Source: Trichloromonas sp034006665
GTDB taxonomy: Bacteria; Desulfobacterota; Desulfuromonadia; Desulfuromonadales; Trichloromonadaceae
Length of the DNA stretch: 64,000 nt
Direction of reading: 5' to 3'
NCBI RefSeq assembly: GCF_034006665.1
Contig: NZ_JAVESI010000009.1
Coordinates: 1 to 64,000 of the forward strand
Shown here one piece after another: positions 52,711 to 62,701 of this stretch. The first letter of the stretch is position 1. Each line of letters begins with the position of its first letter. Position numbers and translations under genes: made by a program. The notes under the pieces were generated by a model. The model was not told where the DNA came from. It was given only the letters and a program-made list of their open reading frames with translations, and did no database searches.

Positions 52711-52799
52711 TTTTCTTGCTTTTGTCGCCGGACCCCTGCTAATTAAGAAAGAAAGGCTTTTCTCCGGCTCCGACCTGACCCAAAGAGACGAAAGACGCC

Positions 52800-53486
52800 A
52801 TGACGGTAGCTCATGTGCCCGAAAACCTGCGCATCCTGCTGCTGATCCGGGACCAAAAGACCGAGGAGCTGTGTCGCGCCGAACTGGCGGCGCACGCCGT
52901 CGACTGCTGCCGGGCTGAGGATCTGCGGGATTTGGTCGCGATGATGGACGGGCGAACCGCCTATCATGGCGTCATCGCCGATATCCGTTTTTCCATGAAG
53001 GCCGACGCCGAACTCAAACAGCAGTTGCGGCGTCTTGAGAACATCTATCCCTTCCTGCGGGTCAAGCCGGCCGCGGACGGCAGTTTGCACGGCATCAGTT
53101 CCTTAAGCGGCTCCGTCAGCCTGGAGGAATTTCTTGGCCAGTGTCGTACCTTTCCCGCCCGTTCCCTGCGCGAGGAAGAACGCCGGGAAGAGTACGTCTC
53201 GGCTTGGCTCTCCGTCACGCCGGACTTCGCCGTGGCCGAGACTTCGGTCTCGCTCAATCTTTCCTGCCGTGGTGCTTTTTTCTATTCGGCGCGGATCTGG
53301 GAGGTCGGTACGACCCTCCGGATACGCTTCCCGGGTCAGGGTCAGGACTTGGACTTCGCCGCCCGGGTCTGCTGGTGTCGCCCTTGGGGAGGAAAGAGCG
53401 ACGGCCTGCCGGGAATCGGGGTCGAGTTTCTGGAGGTCTCGGAACGGCAATGTGCTTTGCTCAAGGCTTTTTTGCGGAGCGGCTAG
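52800..53486 (+). CDS. PilZ-like domain protein
   Basis: The 228-residue protein has an N-terminal domain of about 120 residues (LRILLLIRDQKTEELCRAEL) with receiver-like character, and a C-terminal PilZ-like domain (about 130-225) with LREEERREEY supplying an RxxxR-like motif, NLSCRGAFFYSA as the (D/N)xSxxG motif, and GIGVEFLEVSE near the end. If the arginines are functional it would bind cyclic di-GMP. A weak promoter-like pair lies in the 89-base gap before it. No linked diguanylate cyclase is in view. Confidence 0.75.
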   Translation: MTVAHVPENLRILLLIRDQKTEELCRAELAAHAVDCCRAEDLRDLVAMMDGRTAYHGVIADIRFSMKADAELKQQLRRLENIYPFLRVKPAADGSLHGISSLSGSVSLEEFLGQCRTFPARSLREEERREEYVSAWLSVTPDFAVAETSVSLNLSCRGAFFYSARIWEVGTTLRIRFPGQGQDLDFAARVCWCRPWGGKSDGLPGIGVEFLEVSERQCALLKAFLRSG

Positions 53487-53854
53487 GGGGATTCCCGGCG
53501 CCGTGCGCGGATCAACCCGGCGTAGAGCCACAGGTTGAGGACGAGGACTCCCAGTCCGAGGAGGATCTGAAGGGGGCGGCTCAGGCCGTCGGGATAGATC
53601 AGTGCCGTCAGATAGTGGTCGATGCAGGAGCCGGTGTAGCCGGCCTCACCGGCCAGGCGGCGGCAGTGGTTTTCCAGGTCGGTGAGAGGGCAGAACCAGC
53701 CCGTCAATTCCACCAGCGTCCCCCAGACGCCGGCGGGCAGGTGCAGCCAGGCCAGCCACGGCCGGCGGCGGACGGCGAGGGCGCCGAAGAGGACGAAGAG
53801 GATGAAGCCGAGATGGCTCAGCAGGGTCACCTTGGCCAGCAGGGTATAAAGCAT
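53483..53854 (-). CDS. DUF2784-family membrane protein
   Basis: The 123-residue protein has about four membrane segments and the DUF2784 features WLAWLHLPAGVWGTLVELTGWFCPL, LENHCRRLAGEAGYTGSCI and DHYLTALIYPDGL. Two cysteines sit in an extracytoplasmic loop. Function is unknown. It faces the PilZ gene tail to tail with a four-base overlap of stops. Confidence 0.88.
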   Translation of the reverse strand: MLYTLLAKVTLLSHLGFILFVLFGALAVRRRPWLAWLHLPAGVWGTLVELTGWFCPLTDLENHCRRLAGEAGYTGSCIDHYLTALIYPDGLSRPLQILLGLGVLVLNLWLYAGLIRARRRESP

Positions 53855-53899
53855 GACGGGTCCGTTTCCGACGGCGGAAGAATAAAGGCGCGCAAGCGA

Positions 53900-53927
53900 T
53901 TGACGAGGGGCGGAAGTCGTTTATAGA
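53900..53927 (+). promoter_or_regulatory. Sigma70-type promoter of the FecR-OmpA-RlpA set
   Basis: TTGACG (53900-53905) is followed after 16 bases by TATAGA (53922-53927). Transcription would begin near 53934, about 43 bases before the ATG at 53977. Confidence 0.55.
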
Positions 53928-53976
53928 TTAAAGCGGTACGTCCCGATGGACAGGGATTTTCCGGCTGGAGTTGACG

Positions 53977-54432
53977 ATGAAAAAGATTCTTTTCTTCTGT
54001 ATGGCCCTGCTCATGCTCGGCGCTTTCGCCGGCGCACAGACCGAACCGGCCCATATCGGTCGCGTCAAGGGGACCAGCGGTATGGTCTCCATCCAGCGCG
54101 CCGGAGCCCTGAAACCGGCCTTTCCGAACATGAAGGTCTATCTCAACGACACCCTGTTGACCGGTTCCGACGGCGCGGTGGGCATTCTCCTTGAAGATAA
54201 CACCCTCCTTTCCATGGGACCGATGAGCCGGCTGGCTCTGGACAAGTTCGACTTTTCCCCGGCCCGGAACAAATATGCTCTGCAACTGCGCATGGAACAG
54301 GGGACGTTCGTCTATCTCTCCGGCCTGCTGGGCAAGCTGGCACCCCACGCCGTCACTTTGGAAACCCCGTCGGGGACCATCAGCATGCTCAAGGAAAGCA
54401 ACTTCATGGCCCGTTTCGGCGGCGACGAATAA
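53977..54432 (+). CDS. FecR-like exported protein
   Basis: The 151-residue protein has a signal peptide (about residues 1-20, ending AGAQTE) and a FecR-like beta domain containing GRVKGTSGMVSIQRAG, then LLTGSDGAVGILLEDNTLLS and YLSGLLGKLAPHAVTLETPSGT. FecR-domain proteins of this kind without a transmembrane anchor are soluble periplasmic proteins of unknown role. GGAG lies six bases before ATG 53977. It is 17 bases before the OmpA-like gene. The gene likely forms a small operon with the next two. Confidence 0.85.
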   Translation: MKKILFFCMALLMLGAFAGAQTEPAHIGRVKGTSGMVSIQRAGALKPAFPNMKVYLNDTLLTGSDGAVGILLEDNTLLSMGPMSRLALDKFDFSPARNKYALQLRMEQGTFVYLSGLLGKLAPHAVTLETPSGTISMLKESNFMARFGGDE

Positions 54433-54449
54433 GTCATCAAGGGGATGTT

Positions 54450-55052
54450 ATGAAAGGGATTCATCGATTCTTCGCCGGCGTGGCGCTGGCGGTCGCCGTG
54501 AGTGGGTGCGCCGGAAAAGACAATCTCATTGTGCTGACTCCGGACGACTCCGGACGGGTCGGCGCCCTCAAGGTCAGCAATGAAGGAGGCGAGGCGGTCC
54601 TCGATCGCGACGGGCAGGCGCTTCATCTCGGCGATCGCCACACCCCGCCCGGGGCCCCCGTACCGGTCTCCGCGCAGGAGCGTGCACTCTTCGCTGCCGC
54701 TCTGGCCGCACAGCCCCAGGCGCCGGTCAGCTATCTGCTCTATTTTGAATTTGATTCCGATACCCTCACCGCCGAGTCGTGCCAGCGGCTTGCCGATATT
54801 CTCCACGCCGCCGAAGAGCGCCACTCCCAGGATGTTCTGGTCATCGGCCACACCGACCGGGCCGGTGACGCCGCCTACAACGCCGCTCTCTCCCTGCAAC
54901 GGGCGGAGGTCGTCCGCGCCCTGCTCGTTGACAAAGGGATCGGCGGTGAATTCATCCAGATCTCCTCCCATGGCGAGGGCAATCCCCTGGTCCCCACCGC
55001 CGATGAAGTCGCCGAAGCCCGCAACCGTCGGGTCGAGGTGGTGGTGCGCTGA
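54450..55052 (+). CDS. OmpA-family peptidoglycan-binding lipoprotein
   Basis: The 200-residue protein has a lipoprotein signal with lipobox VSGC (Cys at about residue 20). The OmpA-C domain (about 95-200) has YFEFDSDTLTAES, VLVIGHTDRAGDAAYNAALS and VEVVVR; the Asp and Arg in HTDRAG and the ARNRR segment bind peptidoglycan. It tethers the outer membrane to the cell wall. GGGGA lies six bases before the ATG. Together with FecR and RlpA genes it forms an envelope set. Confidence 0.92.
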   Translation: MKGIHRFFAGVALAVAVSGCAGKDNLIVLTPDDSGRVGALKVSNEGGEAVLDRDGQALHLGDRHTPPGAPVPVSAQERALFAAALAAQPQAPVSYLLYFEFDSDTLTAESCQRLADILHAAEERHSQDVLVIGHTDRAGDAAYNAALSLQRAEVVRALLVDKGIGGEFIQISSHGEGNPLVPTADEVAEARNRRVEVVVR

Positions 55053-55119
55053 GTCCTTTTCCGTGGTCAGGCACGAATCTTGTTGCCGAAAAATCCCGGT
55101 CTGTAGTAAAAAACAGCCT

Positions 55120-55545
55120 ATGCAAAAGAACGATGTGATCCTCCGGGTTTTCCGGAAAATCCTTTGGCCCTGCCTGCCGGTGCTGCTGCTGGCTTTAACG
55201 CCCATTTCCGATGACGCCTGGGGCGCTTCGGGCAAGCCCGCCGGCAAGGGTGACCTGGCGATTGCCACCTTTTACGCCAAGCATTTCGCCGGGCGCCGCA
55301 CCGCCTCCGGGGCCGTCTACCGGCACGAGAAATTCACCGCCGCGCATCCCCATCTCCCCTTCGGCACCCGGGTTCGCGTCGTCAATCCCGTCAACGGCCG
55401 GGAAGTGACGGTCACCGTTAACGACCGCTGCCGCGCGCAGAAAAAAACCACCATCGATCTCTCCCGCGCCGCTGCCCAAGAGCTCGGCATTCTCGGTCGG
55501 GGCGCGGGCAAGGTACGCATCGCTCCCATCGACAAAGAGTCCTAG
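55120..55545 (+). CDS. rlpA: RlpA-like double-psi beta-barrel protein
   Basis: The 141-residue protein has a signal peptide (about residues 1-35) and one double-psi beta-barrel domain with ATFYAKHFAGRRTASGAVYR, then AAHPHLPFGTRVRVVNPVNG and VNDRCRAQKKTTIDLSRAAA. The Asp of VNDRC is the RlpA catalytic position. RlpA proteins cleave peptidoglycan strands lacking stem peptides; the SPOR domain of the larger RlpA is missing here. It lies 67 bases after the OmpA gene. No clear ribosome site precedes ATG 55120. Confidence 0.85.
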   Translation: MQKNDVILRVFRKILWPCLPVLLLALTPISDDAWGASGKPAGKGDLAIATFYAKHFAGRRTASGAVYRHEKFTAAHPHLPFGTRVRVVNPVNGREVTVTVNDRCRAQKKTTIDLSRAAAQELGILGRGAGKVRIAPIDKES

Positions 55546-55600
55546 CCGACCGCTGCACGTCCCCTCCCGTTTCGTAAAATCCACGCCGCAATAAAGAGAA

Positions 55601-55631
55601 GAGGCCGCATTCCGCCGGGGAACGCGGCCTC
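55601..55631 (-). terminator. Hairpin after the DUF1318 gene
   Basis: GAGGCCGC/GCGGCCTC with a TTCC/GGAA inner pair (one mismatch) encloses a small loop. On the minus strand it is followed by TTCTCTTTATT, a T-rich tract. It lies 17 bases past the stop at 55649. Confidence 0.7.
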
Positions 55632-55648
55632 CGTCGTTGTCGGCGCAG

Positions 55649-56215
55649 CTATTTTTTCGTCCAGTTGCCGTTTTCGTCTTCCAGCATCCAGCCGGAAGCA
55701 GCCTGGGCGCGCCAGGATTCGGCAAAGATCGCCTGAACCTCACCGGCCTGATCAGGAAAGCCGTTGGCCCGAGCGATCTCCGTGTACAGACGCTGCCGGT
55801 CGCTGTTTTCGACGGTCACCAGGCGCGTCGCTTCCCCCCGTGCGCGCAGATCGAGGCCTTCGGTGGTGCGCACTTTGAGCAGGCCGTCACGGCCGATGCC
55901 GACCTGACCGCCGTCCAGATAGGGGAAGAGCGCGCTCGCCCGGGTTTTCATCGCTTCGCGCAGGGCGCGAATTTCCGGAGTGCTGACATTGATGTCCTGG
56001 GCGGCGTAGGCGGCTGCCGGACCCAGGCGCAGGAAACTGCTCGGTTCGCCCTGAGGCGGTGCGGGAGGGGCTTCTTCGGCTCGTTCCCCCCAGACCTCAT
56101 TGACGATCTTGTCGGCGGCGCCGCGCACTTCCTCGGCGGGGAAATAGATGTTGATGGTCACGCAGGAAACGACGGCCGCTGCCGCCAGAAGTGCGAGATA
56201 ACGCAGTTTTTTCAT
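55649..56215 (-). CDS. DUF1318 (YdbL-like) lipoprotein
   Basis: The 188-residue protein has a lipoprotein signal with Cys at about residue 18 (VVSC), followed by VTINIYFPAEEVRGAADKIV and a C-terminal DUF1318 domain with TPEIRALREAMKTRASALFP, VENSDRQRLYTEIARANGFP and SGWMLEDENGNW. In Enterobacteria DUF1318 is YdbL, which works with the YnbE lipoprotein and YdbH. Here the first part after the lipid cysteine resembles the short YnbE-type beta strand (TINIYFP), so it may combine both roles; this is inference. GGGAG lies five bases before the ATG. Order matches ydbH then ydbL, with no separate ynbE in the 93-base gap. Confidence 0.85.
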   Translation of the reverse strand: MKKLRYLALLAAAAVVSCVTINIYFPAEEVRGAADKIVNEVWGERAEEAPPAPPQGEPSSFLRLGPAAAYAAQDINVSTPEIRALREAMKTRASALFPYLDGGQVGIGRDGLLKVRTTEGLDLRARGEATRLVTVENSDRQRLYTEIARANGFPDQAGEVQAIFAESWRAQAASGWMLEDENGNWTKK

Positions 56216-56308
56216 GAATATTCTCCCTTCGTTTGGGGATGCCCGCTCCGTGGGCGGAACGATCCCGAAAGTTCTCCCCCGGGCATTATAGGTTGCGACC
56301 GGTAAAAA

Positions 56309-59300
56309 TCAACGGGCGGCGCGCTCGATCCGGCTCAGCCGTTTGAGCATCTCTTTGAAGGAGATGTCCCGTTCCGAGGCGATGATGTCGATTTTGGGCG
56401 GCAGCAGGCCGCCATAGACCAAGTACGAGCTTTCCCCCTCCCGGGCGAGGCCGCGCAGCCGGAAACTGTCGTTGTTCAGGGTGCAGCGCAGCCCGAGCTT
56501 CTGGTAGCGGTAGAAGTCGATGAAGCGGTAGATGCCCTGGGAGAGGGCTTCGGCAAGAGCGCCCTGGCTGAGGATGCTGAGGTTCCTGAGGGCTTTGACG
56601 CTGATGTTGCGTCGCCCTTCCTCGCGAGTCTGCAACTCGGCGCTGAAGTGCGAGGGGACGGTTCCGAAGAGGCGCAAATCGCGGATATGGCCGTCGAGGA
56701 TGCCGTTCATTTCACCGAATTCAAAGGTTCGGGTAAGCTGCTGCAGGTCGATGCCGGAGAATTCGATGTCGCCGTGCAGGGTGCGGTAGCGGGAGAAGGG
56801 GTCGCCCAGGCGGATCTTGGCGATATCCAGGGTGCCGCCGAAGAGTTCGGCGCGGATCGTTCCGGCGGAGATCAGAGTCTTGTCGACATAGCGGATGTCA
56901 CCGAGATCGGCGTTGAGGCGGCCGGAAAGGGGCGCCCAGTCCAGTTCTCGGGCAAGTTGCGCGAGGTCGATCTCCTCGAAACGGATGCGGGCCGCGAGCG
57001 TGGGGCCGTCGGTTTCGAGAGCGGCGCGCAGATCGGCAAGATGCATGCTCCCCCCCGCCAGCCGACCTTCCGGGACGGTGGCGACCGTCAGGCGGTTGGG
57101 GACGGCCTGCACGGGCAAGGAGCCCGTTTCCAGATGCAGTGGGCCGAGGGTGATCCCGGAGAAATCGAGCTGGCCGGAGCGGGACTCCGTTTCGGTGAGC
57201 AGGGCGCCCTGCTGGTAAAGGAGGGGAAGGCGGCCGTTGAGCCCGGCGATCTCCCATTGGGATGCGGGCAAAGCCAAGGTCAGATCCCGGGGTTCGAAAT
57301 GTCCGCTCAGACTCAACCCCTCCGCCGTCCGGCGCAGCTTCAGGCCTGCGCCGAATTGGCCGTCGAGGACCAGTTCGCTGAAGGGGGAATTCCTCGCCAC
57401 GAGCGGAGCATGCAGGTAACGGGCGAAGGCCGGGGTCAGCGGTGCGCTCTCCAGGGTACCGTCCAGTTCCTGAACCTCCGGAGTGACCAGCCCGGCCAGG
57501 CGGATTTCCACCAGTTCCGGAACGTGCAGGACGAACTCCCGGGCCTTAAGGCTCTTCGCCGTCCAGTCTGCGCGCCCAGCCAGTTTCAGTTGGGCTTCGT
57601 GGTCGCTCAAGTCGGCGTAAAAGGCGCCGTGGAGCACCTCGCCGACGGCGAGGCTGCCGGCGAGATCGAGCTCCACGGCTTCTTCCCCGCGCCTGTGGTG
57701 GAGTTTACCCTCCAGCCGGATTTTGCCCCCGCTCAGACCGCTCAGACCGTCGCGGCTGAGCCATTCCAGGGCATCGCACTCCAGACCGGCGAGGCGCAAG
57801 CGGATCTCTTTGGGATCCAGATGGATGTCGGCGCGACCCGCAATCCGGCCCGAACCCATATCAGGCGCGCGCAGGTGTCCGGCGAAACGCAGGTCGCGGA
57901 TCTCGGTGCCGGCGGGCTTGCGTCGGAACTCGCCGCTGGCGAAAAGGGCCTCGGCCTCCAGACCGGAGGTGTTGAATTCCGTCGCCCGCAGGTCGAAAAG
58001 GCCGCTCAATTCCCCTTTGGAGGGGAGGTGCAGCTCGCCGCTGCCGGCAAGCCCGCGCAGATTTTCCAGGCTTTCGGGAATACGGCCGGCGTCGACCAGC
58101 GGGGTCAGATCGGCAATGTCGACGGGTTCGAGGCGCCAGCGCCACCGGTTCAGCGTGCCCGTCAGGCTGAAGAGGGGGCGCCTGTCGACGAGCAGGCGCG
58201 CCTCCGAGCGGAGACGGTCGGGTGCTCCCTGGAGAGAGAACCAGAGCTGTAGAGGGGTGAGGTCGAGAAGATGACCCGCGGTGCGTTTTGTCGGTGGGCG
58301 GCCGGTGAAGCTGGCCTGGATCGCGAGCTGTTTCGGGGCCCAGGAAAAGGTGCCGTCGAGAACCCCGCCGCCGCTCAGCTCGCGGCGCAGATGCGGGTTG
58401 AAGCGGGCGAGAAAAGCACCGCTGTCGGCGAGGATGCAGTCGAATTCGCCGCTCAACGTGTCGGCGTCGTAACGGGCGCTGAAGGTGGCGTGCGCCTGCT
58501 GTTCCAGGGTCAGGCGACCTTCGCCCCGCCAGCTGCGATCCGCCTGCCGACGCAGGCTCAGGCTGAAGGCTTCGAAGGTCAGTTGTTGCCGGTCCTGACG
58601 CAGATCGGCGGCGGGGACCGCCACCCCCACTTCGAGCCCGCCCGGCTGAAGAGCCACGGCCAGTTCCGGGTTGACGGCGGTGAAGTCGAAGCCTTCGGGA
58701 AGGTTCAGGGGGAAGACCAGGGTCTTGGCGAGACGTTCCAGTTCGGCGCGGTTCAGCCGGGGCAGACGCGCCCGTCCGGCGACGCTGGCCCCGGCACTGT
58801 CAAGCTGGAAGTGCAAGGGGGCATCGAGAAGAGGGGTGCCGTCCCATTCGAAACGGCGGATGGTCAGGGTCGGGCGCTCTTCCCAGCTTCCCTCCCCGGC
58901 GAGAAGAAGGGGCAGTCCCGGCTCGTCGCCGAGGCGGGCCCGCGCTTCGAAATGGGGACTCTGGGTGCCGTGCAGGTCGAGCGCTAGATCGCGGAGATCC
59001 CAGCGCTGATCCTCCAGGGTTATGGCCAAAGAGCCGTCGCTGATGCGCAGCAGCGCGACTTCAAGGGGCGGGATGGCGGGAAATCCGGAGGTGTTTCCGG
59101 CCCTGGCCGAGGGCCTTGCGCTCACGTCGATTCGGGGACGGTGCAGGCGCACGGCGTCGATGCGGCGCAGCCACAGGCGTGACAGGCGAAAGCGGATGTC
59201 CACTTCCGCGATATCGATAGTGAAGGACTCGGGACGGGTAAGGGTCAGTTCCGCGACCGTCAGGTGCGAGGCCGAAAGCTCCAGGCGCCCGAGACTCAGC

Positions 59301-59452
59301 TCGGCATCGAGGGCGTATTCGACAAGGCGGATCAGGGTCGGACGCAGGACGTGCCCGGCGAGGTAGTCGGCCAGTTTCCAGCCGGCCACGGACTGGGCCA
59401 CGGAGAGCGTCAGTAGAAGCCCCAGCAGGTGTCGAAGGAAAAGCAGCGTCAT
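56309..59452 (-). CDS. YdbH-like AsmA-family envelope protein
   Basis: The 1047-residue protein opens with a membrane segment (about residues 4-22) and continues as a very long beta-rich periplasmic protein, typical of AsmA-like bridge proteins (TamB, YhdP, YdbH) that carry phospholipid between membranes. Repeats of strand-rich segments such as ADLGDIRYVDKTLISAGTIR and a C-terminal LLPPKIDIIASERDISFKEM are characteristic; the final helix is basic. It is larger than E. coli YdbH. Start at ATG 59452 lacks a good ribosome site. The DUF1318 gene follows after 93 bases. Confidence 0.8.
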   Translation of the reverse strand: MTLLFLRHLLGLLLTLSVAQSVAGWKLADYLAGHVLRPTLIRLVEYALDAELSLGRLELSASHLTVAELTLTRPESFTIDIAEVDIRFRLSRLWLRRIDAVRLHRPRIDVSARPSARAGNTSGFPAIPPLEVALLRISDGSLAITLEDQRWDLRDLALDLHGTQSPHFEARARLGDEPGLPLLLAGEGSWEERPTLTIRRFEWDGTPLLDAPLHFQLDSAGASVAGRARLPRLNRAELERLAKTLVFPLNLPEGFDFTAVNPELAVALQPGGLEVGVAVPAADLRQDRQQLTFEAFSLSLRRQADRSWRGEGRLTLEQQAHATFSARYDADTLSGEFDCILADSGAFLARFNPHLRRELSGGGVLDGTFSWAPKQLAIQASFTGRPPTKRTAGHLLDLTPLQLWFSLQGAPDRLRSEARLLVDRRPLFSLTGTLNRWRWRLEPVDIADLTPLVDAGRIPESLENLRGLAGSGELHLPSKGELSGLFDLRATEFNTSGLEAEALFASGEFRRKPAGTEIRDLRFAGHLRAPDMGSGRIAGRADIHLDPKEIRLRLAGLECDALEWLSRDGLSGLSGGKIRLEGKLHHRRGEEAVELDLAGSLAVGEVLHGAFYADLSDHEAQLKLAGRADWTAKSLKAREFVLHVPELVEIRLAGLVTPEVQELDGTLESAPLTPAFARYLHAPLVARNSPFSELVLDGQFGAGLKLRRTAEGLSLSGHFEPRDLTLALPASQWEIAGLNGRLPLLYQQGALLTETESRSGQLDFSGITLGPLHLETGSLPVQAVPNRLTVATVPEGRLAGGSMHLADLRAALETDGPTLAARIRFEEIDLAQLARELDWAPLSGRLNADLGDIRYVDKTLISAGTIRAELFGGTLDIAKIRLGDPFSRYRTLHGDIEFSGIDLQQLTRTFEFGEMNGILDGHIRDLRLFGTVPSHFSAELQTREEGRRNISVKALRNLSILSQGALAEALSQGIYRFIDFYRYQKLGLRCTLNNDSFRLRGLAREGESSYLVYGGLLPPKIDIIASERDISFKEMLKRLSRIERAAR

Positions 59453-59571
59453 CGGCCCGTAGTGGATAAAGGGGAATATCCTGAATTATCGACGGATTCG
59501 CTCACGAGAGCGAGAAAATTCACGATCATCGGGAAAAAAGTGCCGGAGAACGGTCGCGGGCGCCGCGGTCT

Positions 59572-60572
59572 TCAGCGTTTGAGCTGATAACGGCGGACGT
59601 TGGCGTTATGTTCGGCGAGGGTTTTGGCGAAGATGTGGGTGCCGTCCCCTTTGGCGACAAAATAATAATAGTCGCTCTGGGCGGGAAAGGCCACGGCGCG
59701 CAGGGCTTCCTCCCCGGGATTGGCGATGGGCCCGAGAGGCAGGCCGGGGAGGCGGTAGGTGTTGTAGGGGCTTGCGGTCTGCAGATGGCGGCGAGTCAGG
59801 TTGCCGGCGAAGTTTTCGATACCGTAGATGACCGTCGGATCGGCCTGCAAGGGCATCCCCGCCGTCAGGCGGTTGTGGAAGACCGAGGCGATCAGCGGCA
59901 TCTCCTCACGATGGCCCGCTTCCTTCTGCACGATGGAGGCAAGGATCACCAGTTCTTTGCGGTCGAGTCCCTGCTCTTTCGCTCCGGCGAGAATCTCCGG
60001 GGTCAACCGGCGGCGAAATTCCCTGACCATCGCCTCGATCAGCGCCGCTTCGTCCATGTCGCGGGTCAGCTGGTAGGTTTCGGGGAAGAGGTAGCCTTCC
60101 AGGGAAGGGCCGTCGATCTTCAGGCGTTCGCGCATCTTTGGTGCCCGGGCCAGGCGCAGGAAGGTTTCGGCGGAGCCGCGCCCTTCCGTTTCCAGACGGG
60201 AGGCAATCTCGCGCAGGGTCCAGCCCTCGGGGACGGTGAAGGGATGGCGAAGGACATCGCCGGCCAGCAGGCGGTTCAGGATTTGCTCGGGGGTGGCGGC
60301 GTCTTCGAAGGCGTACTCCCCCGCTTTGATCCGCTGGGAGGCGTCACGCCAGCGGGCCAGCAGCCGGAAGAGGTGCGCGTCGGCGACTACGCCCGTCTCC
60401 GCCAGGGATCTGGCAACCCGGGTGAAAGGGGCGCCGGGAGCGATTTCCACCACCCGCCGTTGGGGGGGGGCCACCGGCCGGTCGAGAAAGCGGCGGACAT
60501 GGATCACCGGCAGGCTCAGGGCAAGAATGAGCAGAGCCGCCAGGGCGGCGATCAGTTTGGAGCGACGGCGCA

Positions 60573-60573
<1 letters not shown>
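59572..60573 (-). CDS. mltG: Endolytic murein transglycosylase
   Basis: The 333-residue protein has a membrane anchor (about residues 8-25) and a YceG domain. The catalytic glutamate lies in ASIVQKEAGHREEMPLIASV, followed by FHNRLTAGMPLQADPTVIYG and LPPGPIANPGEEALRAV-like tail segments. MltG cleaves nascent glycan strands and sets their length. Its ATG overlaps the plsY stop by one base (TGATG), so the two are coupled. Length is normal. Confidence 0.94.
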
Positions 60574-61160
<587 letters not shown>

Positions 61161-61325
61161 GGGATTCTCCGACGGGAGGAAAGGGGCGGCCCTAGCCGCC
61201 TCGGACGGATTTTTGGTACCGGGTTCGATCTTCCCTCTTGCCCGGGGGAAAAGCACCTGCTTCTACCACGGCAACGGGGAAAAATCAAGGCACGCCGCCG
61301 TTCCCCGGCGTCAGGGCTCGACACG

Positions 61326-61366
61326 AAAAACGCCGGGGTCGACGAGAGAATCTGTCGGCCCCGGCG
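61326..61366 (-). terminator. Rho-independent terminator of the DUF481 gene
   Basis: A 13-base stem CGCCGGGGTCGAC/GTCGGCCCCGGCG (one G-U) with a 10-base loop is followed on the minus strand by five T residues. It lies 33 bases past the stop at 61399. Confidence 0.88.
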
Positions 61367-61398
61367 CGCAGGCTAAATAGGCAAGATCGCTTTCGACC

Positions 61399-62406
61399 TC
61401 AGAAGGAATATTGCAGGTTCAGGCTCGTCTTCGAGTCGTCTTTCTTCACCTCTTCGGCGGGGTCGCTGTCGTGCTCCCAGACGTTGGCCAGGCGCAGCGA
61501 CCAGGGGCCGGCGATGGTGGTGGTCAGATCGGCCTCGTTACGGCTGGTGAACTCACCCCCCTGCTCCAGGCTCGGATAGATCGTGAAGTTGTTGCTGAAG
61601 GTCGCGTAATCGGAGAGCTTGTAACGGAACTTCATGCCGAGGCGGCCGGTCATCCACTGATCGTCCTCGCTGTCGATGCGGTCCTCGGAAAAATAGGCGA
61701 CGCCGGCTTCGAAAGCCAGGGCCTTGATGTCGTCTTCCCAGACCTGATAGCCGATACCGGGGCCGACGATGGTGCGCAGGTTGAGATCCTTGAACTTGTC
61801 TTTGAGCAGTTCCACGCTCAGGTAGCCGTAGAATTTCTCGGTAAAGAAGTAGTCGTATTTGAGCGCCCCGTAAATGTCCCGGGTCGTCAGTTCGCCGTCT
61901 TCCTCGGCGTAGTTGTAGAGGAAGGAGAGATTGTAGCGGTCCTTGAGGCTGCGCCGGGTGGCCTCGGCGCCGAAGTTCACGCTGGTGCGGTCGGTGTTGC
62001 CCGATTGCTCGAAGGCGCCGAGAAAGACCTTGCCGTCCCAGGTCCAGGGGGGCGGCGGCTCGACGTTGATCGAGGCGATCTTCGCCCACTCCACCTCGGC
62101 GGCGCCGCGAGCGTCACCGGCCGTGACCTGCAACGCATCGACATCCCCCTGCAGCGGCCCGGTCAATATCTCGCCCCCCTCCAGGCGGACATCCACCGGT
62201 TGTTCGGTTTCGATGCGCTGTACGGCATCGGTCTTGAGCTCGATCTTTTCGGCGTAGTCGGTCTTCAGGGTGAGCAGGCCCTTTTCGGCACTGATCACCG
62301 TACCGGTGATGTGGTCGCCGTTTTTCAGCACGATCTGGTCGCCAGCGGCCGGCAAGGCGCCGACAAGGGAGAGACACAGCAGCAGGGGGGTGATTTTTGT
62401 TTTCAT
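61399..62406 (-). CDS. DUF481-family outer-membrane beta-barrel protein
   Basis: The 335-residue protein has a signal peptide (about residues 1-22), an SH3-like N-terminal part DQIVLKNGDHITGTVISAEKG (also KGLLTLKTDYAEKIELKTDA), and a DUF481 barrel from about residue 115, with repeated GAFEQSGNTDRTSVNFGAEA-like strands and the C-terminal SLNLQYSF signal for BAM insertion. Such proteins are salt-responsive in some bacteria; substrate unknown. GGAGG lies four bases before ATG 62406. Confidence 0.88.
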   Translation of the reverse strand: MKTKITPLLLCLSLVGALPAAGDQIVLKNGDHITGTVISAEKGLLTLKTDYAEKIELKTDAVQRIETEQPVDVRLEGGEILTGPLQGDVDALQVTAGDARGAAEVEWAKIASINVEPPPPWTWDGKVFLGAFEQSGNTDRTSVNFGAEATRRSLKDRYNLSFLYNYAEEDGELTTRDIYGALKYDYFFTEKFYGYLSVELLKDKFKDLNLRTIVGPGIGYQVWEDDIKALAFEAGVAYFSEDRIDSEDDQWMTGRLGMKFRYKLSDYATFSNNFTIYPSLEQGGEFTSRNEADLTTTIAGPWSLRLANVWEHDSDPAEEVKKDDSKTSLNLQYSF

Positions 62407-62426
62407 TGAGCCTCCGTGGTCAATAC

Positions 62427-62467
62427 CATTCGATAGGATCGAAATGACACGAGTCGCCGTTCGTGTC
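62427..62467. promoter_or_regulatory. Two neighbouring palindromes upstream of the DUF481 gene
   Basis: CATTCGAT-agg-ATCGAAATG (62427-62446) and GACACGA-8-TCGTGTC (62446-62467) lie side by side in the divergent gap. A TATAAT-like -10 on the minus strand is at 62492-62487, so both palindromes would fall in the 5' leader as hairpins or as operators. Neither matches a class I can name. Confidence 0.4.
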
Positions 62468-62701
62468 GCGAAATCAATGGATGAAAATTATATTGAAGAT
62501 CTTTTATCATAAATGAATTTCGAAGGCAATTGTGAGAACCCCGGCGAAAAGGCGTTTCCGGAGAGCTGGCCGACAGTGGAAATTTTCACAATTTTTCCTC
62601 ATTTTCTGCATGGTCGGCGTGCATAATGTTGGAAAAGATCGCCGCCCACCGGCGTCGGCTTTGTCTGGTACGGCATCTGCTCCGGACTTCAGGAGGTAAG
62701 G

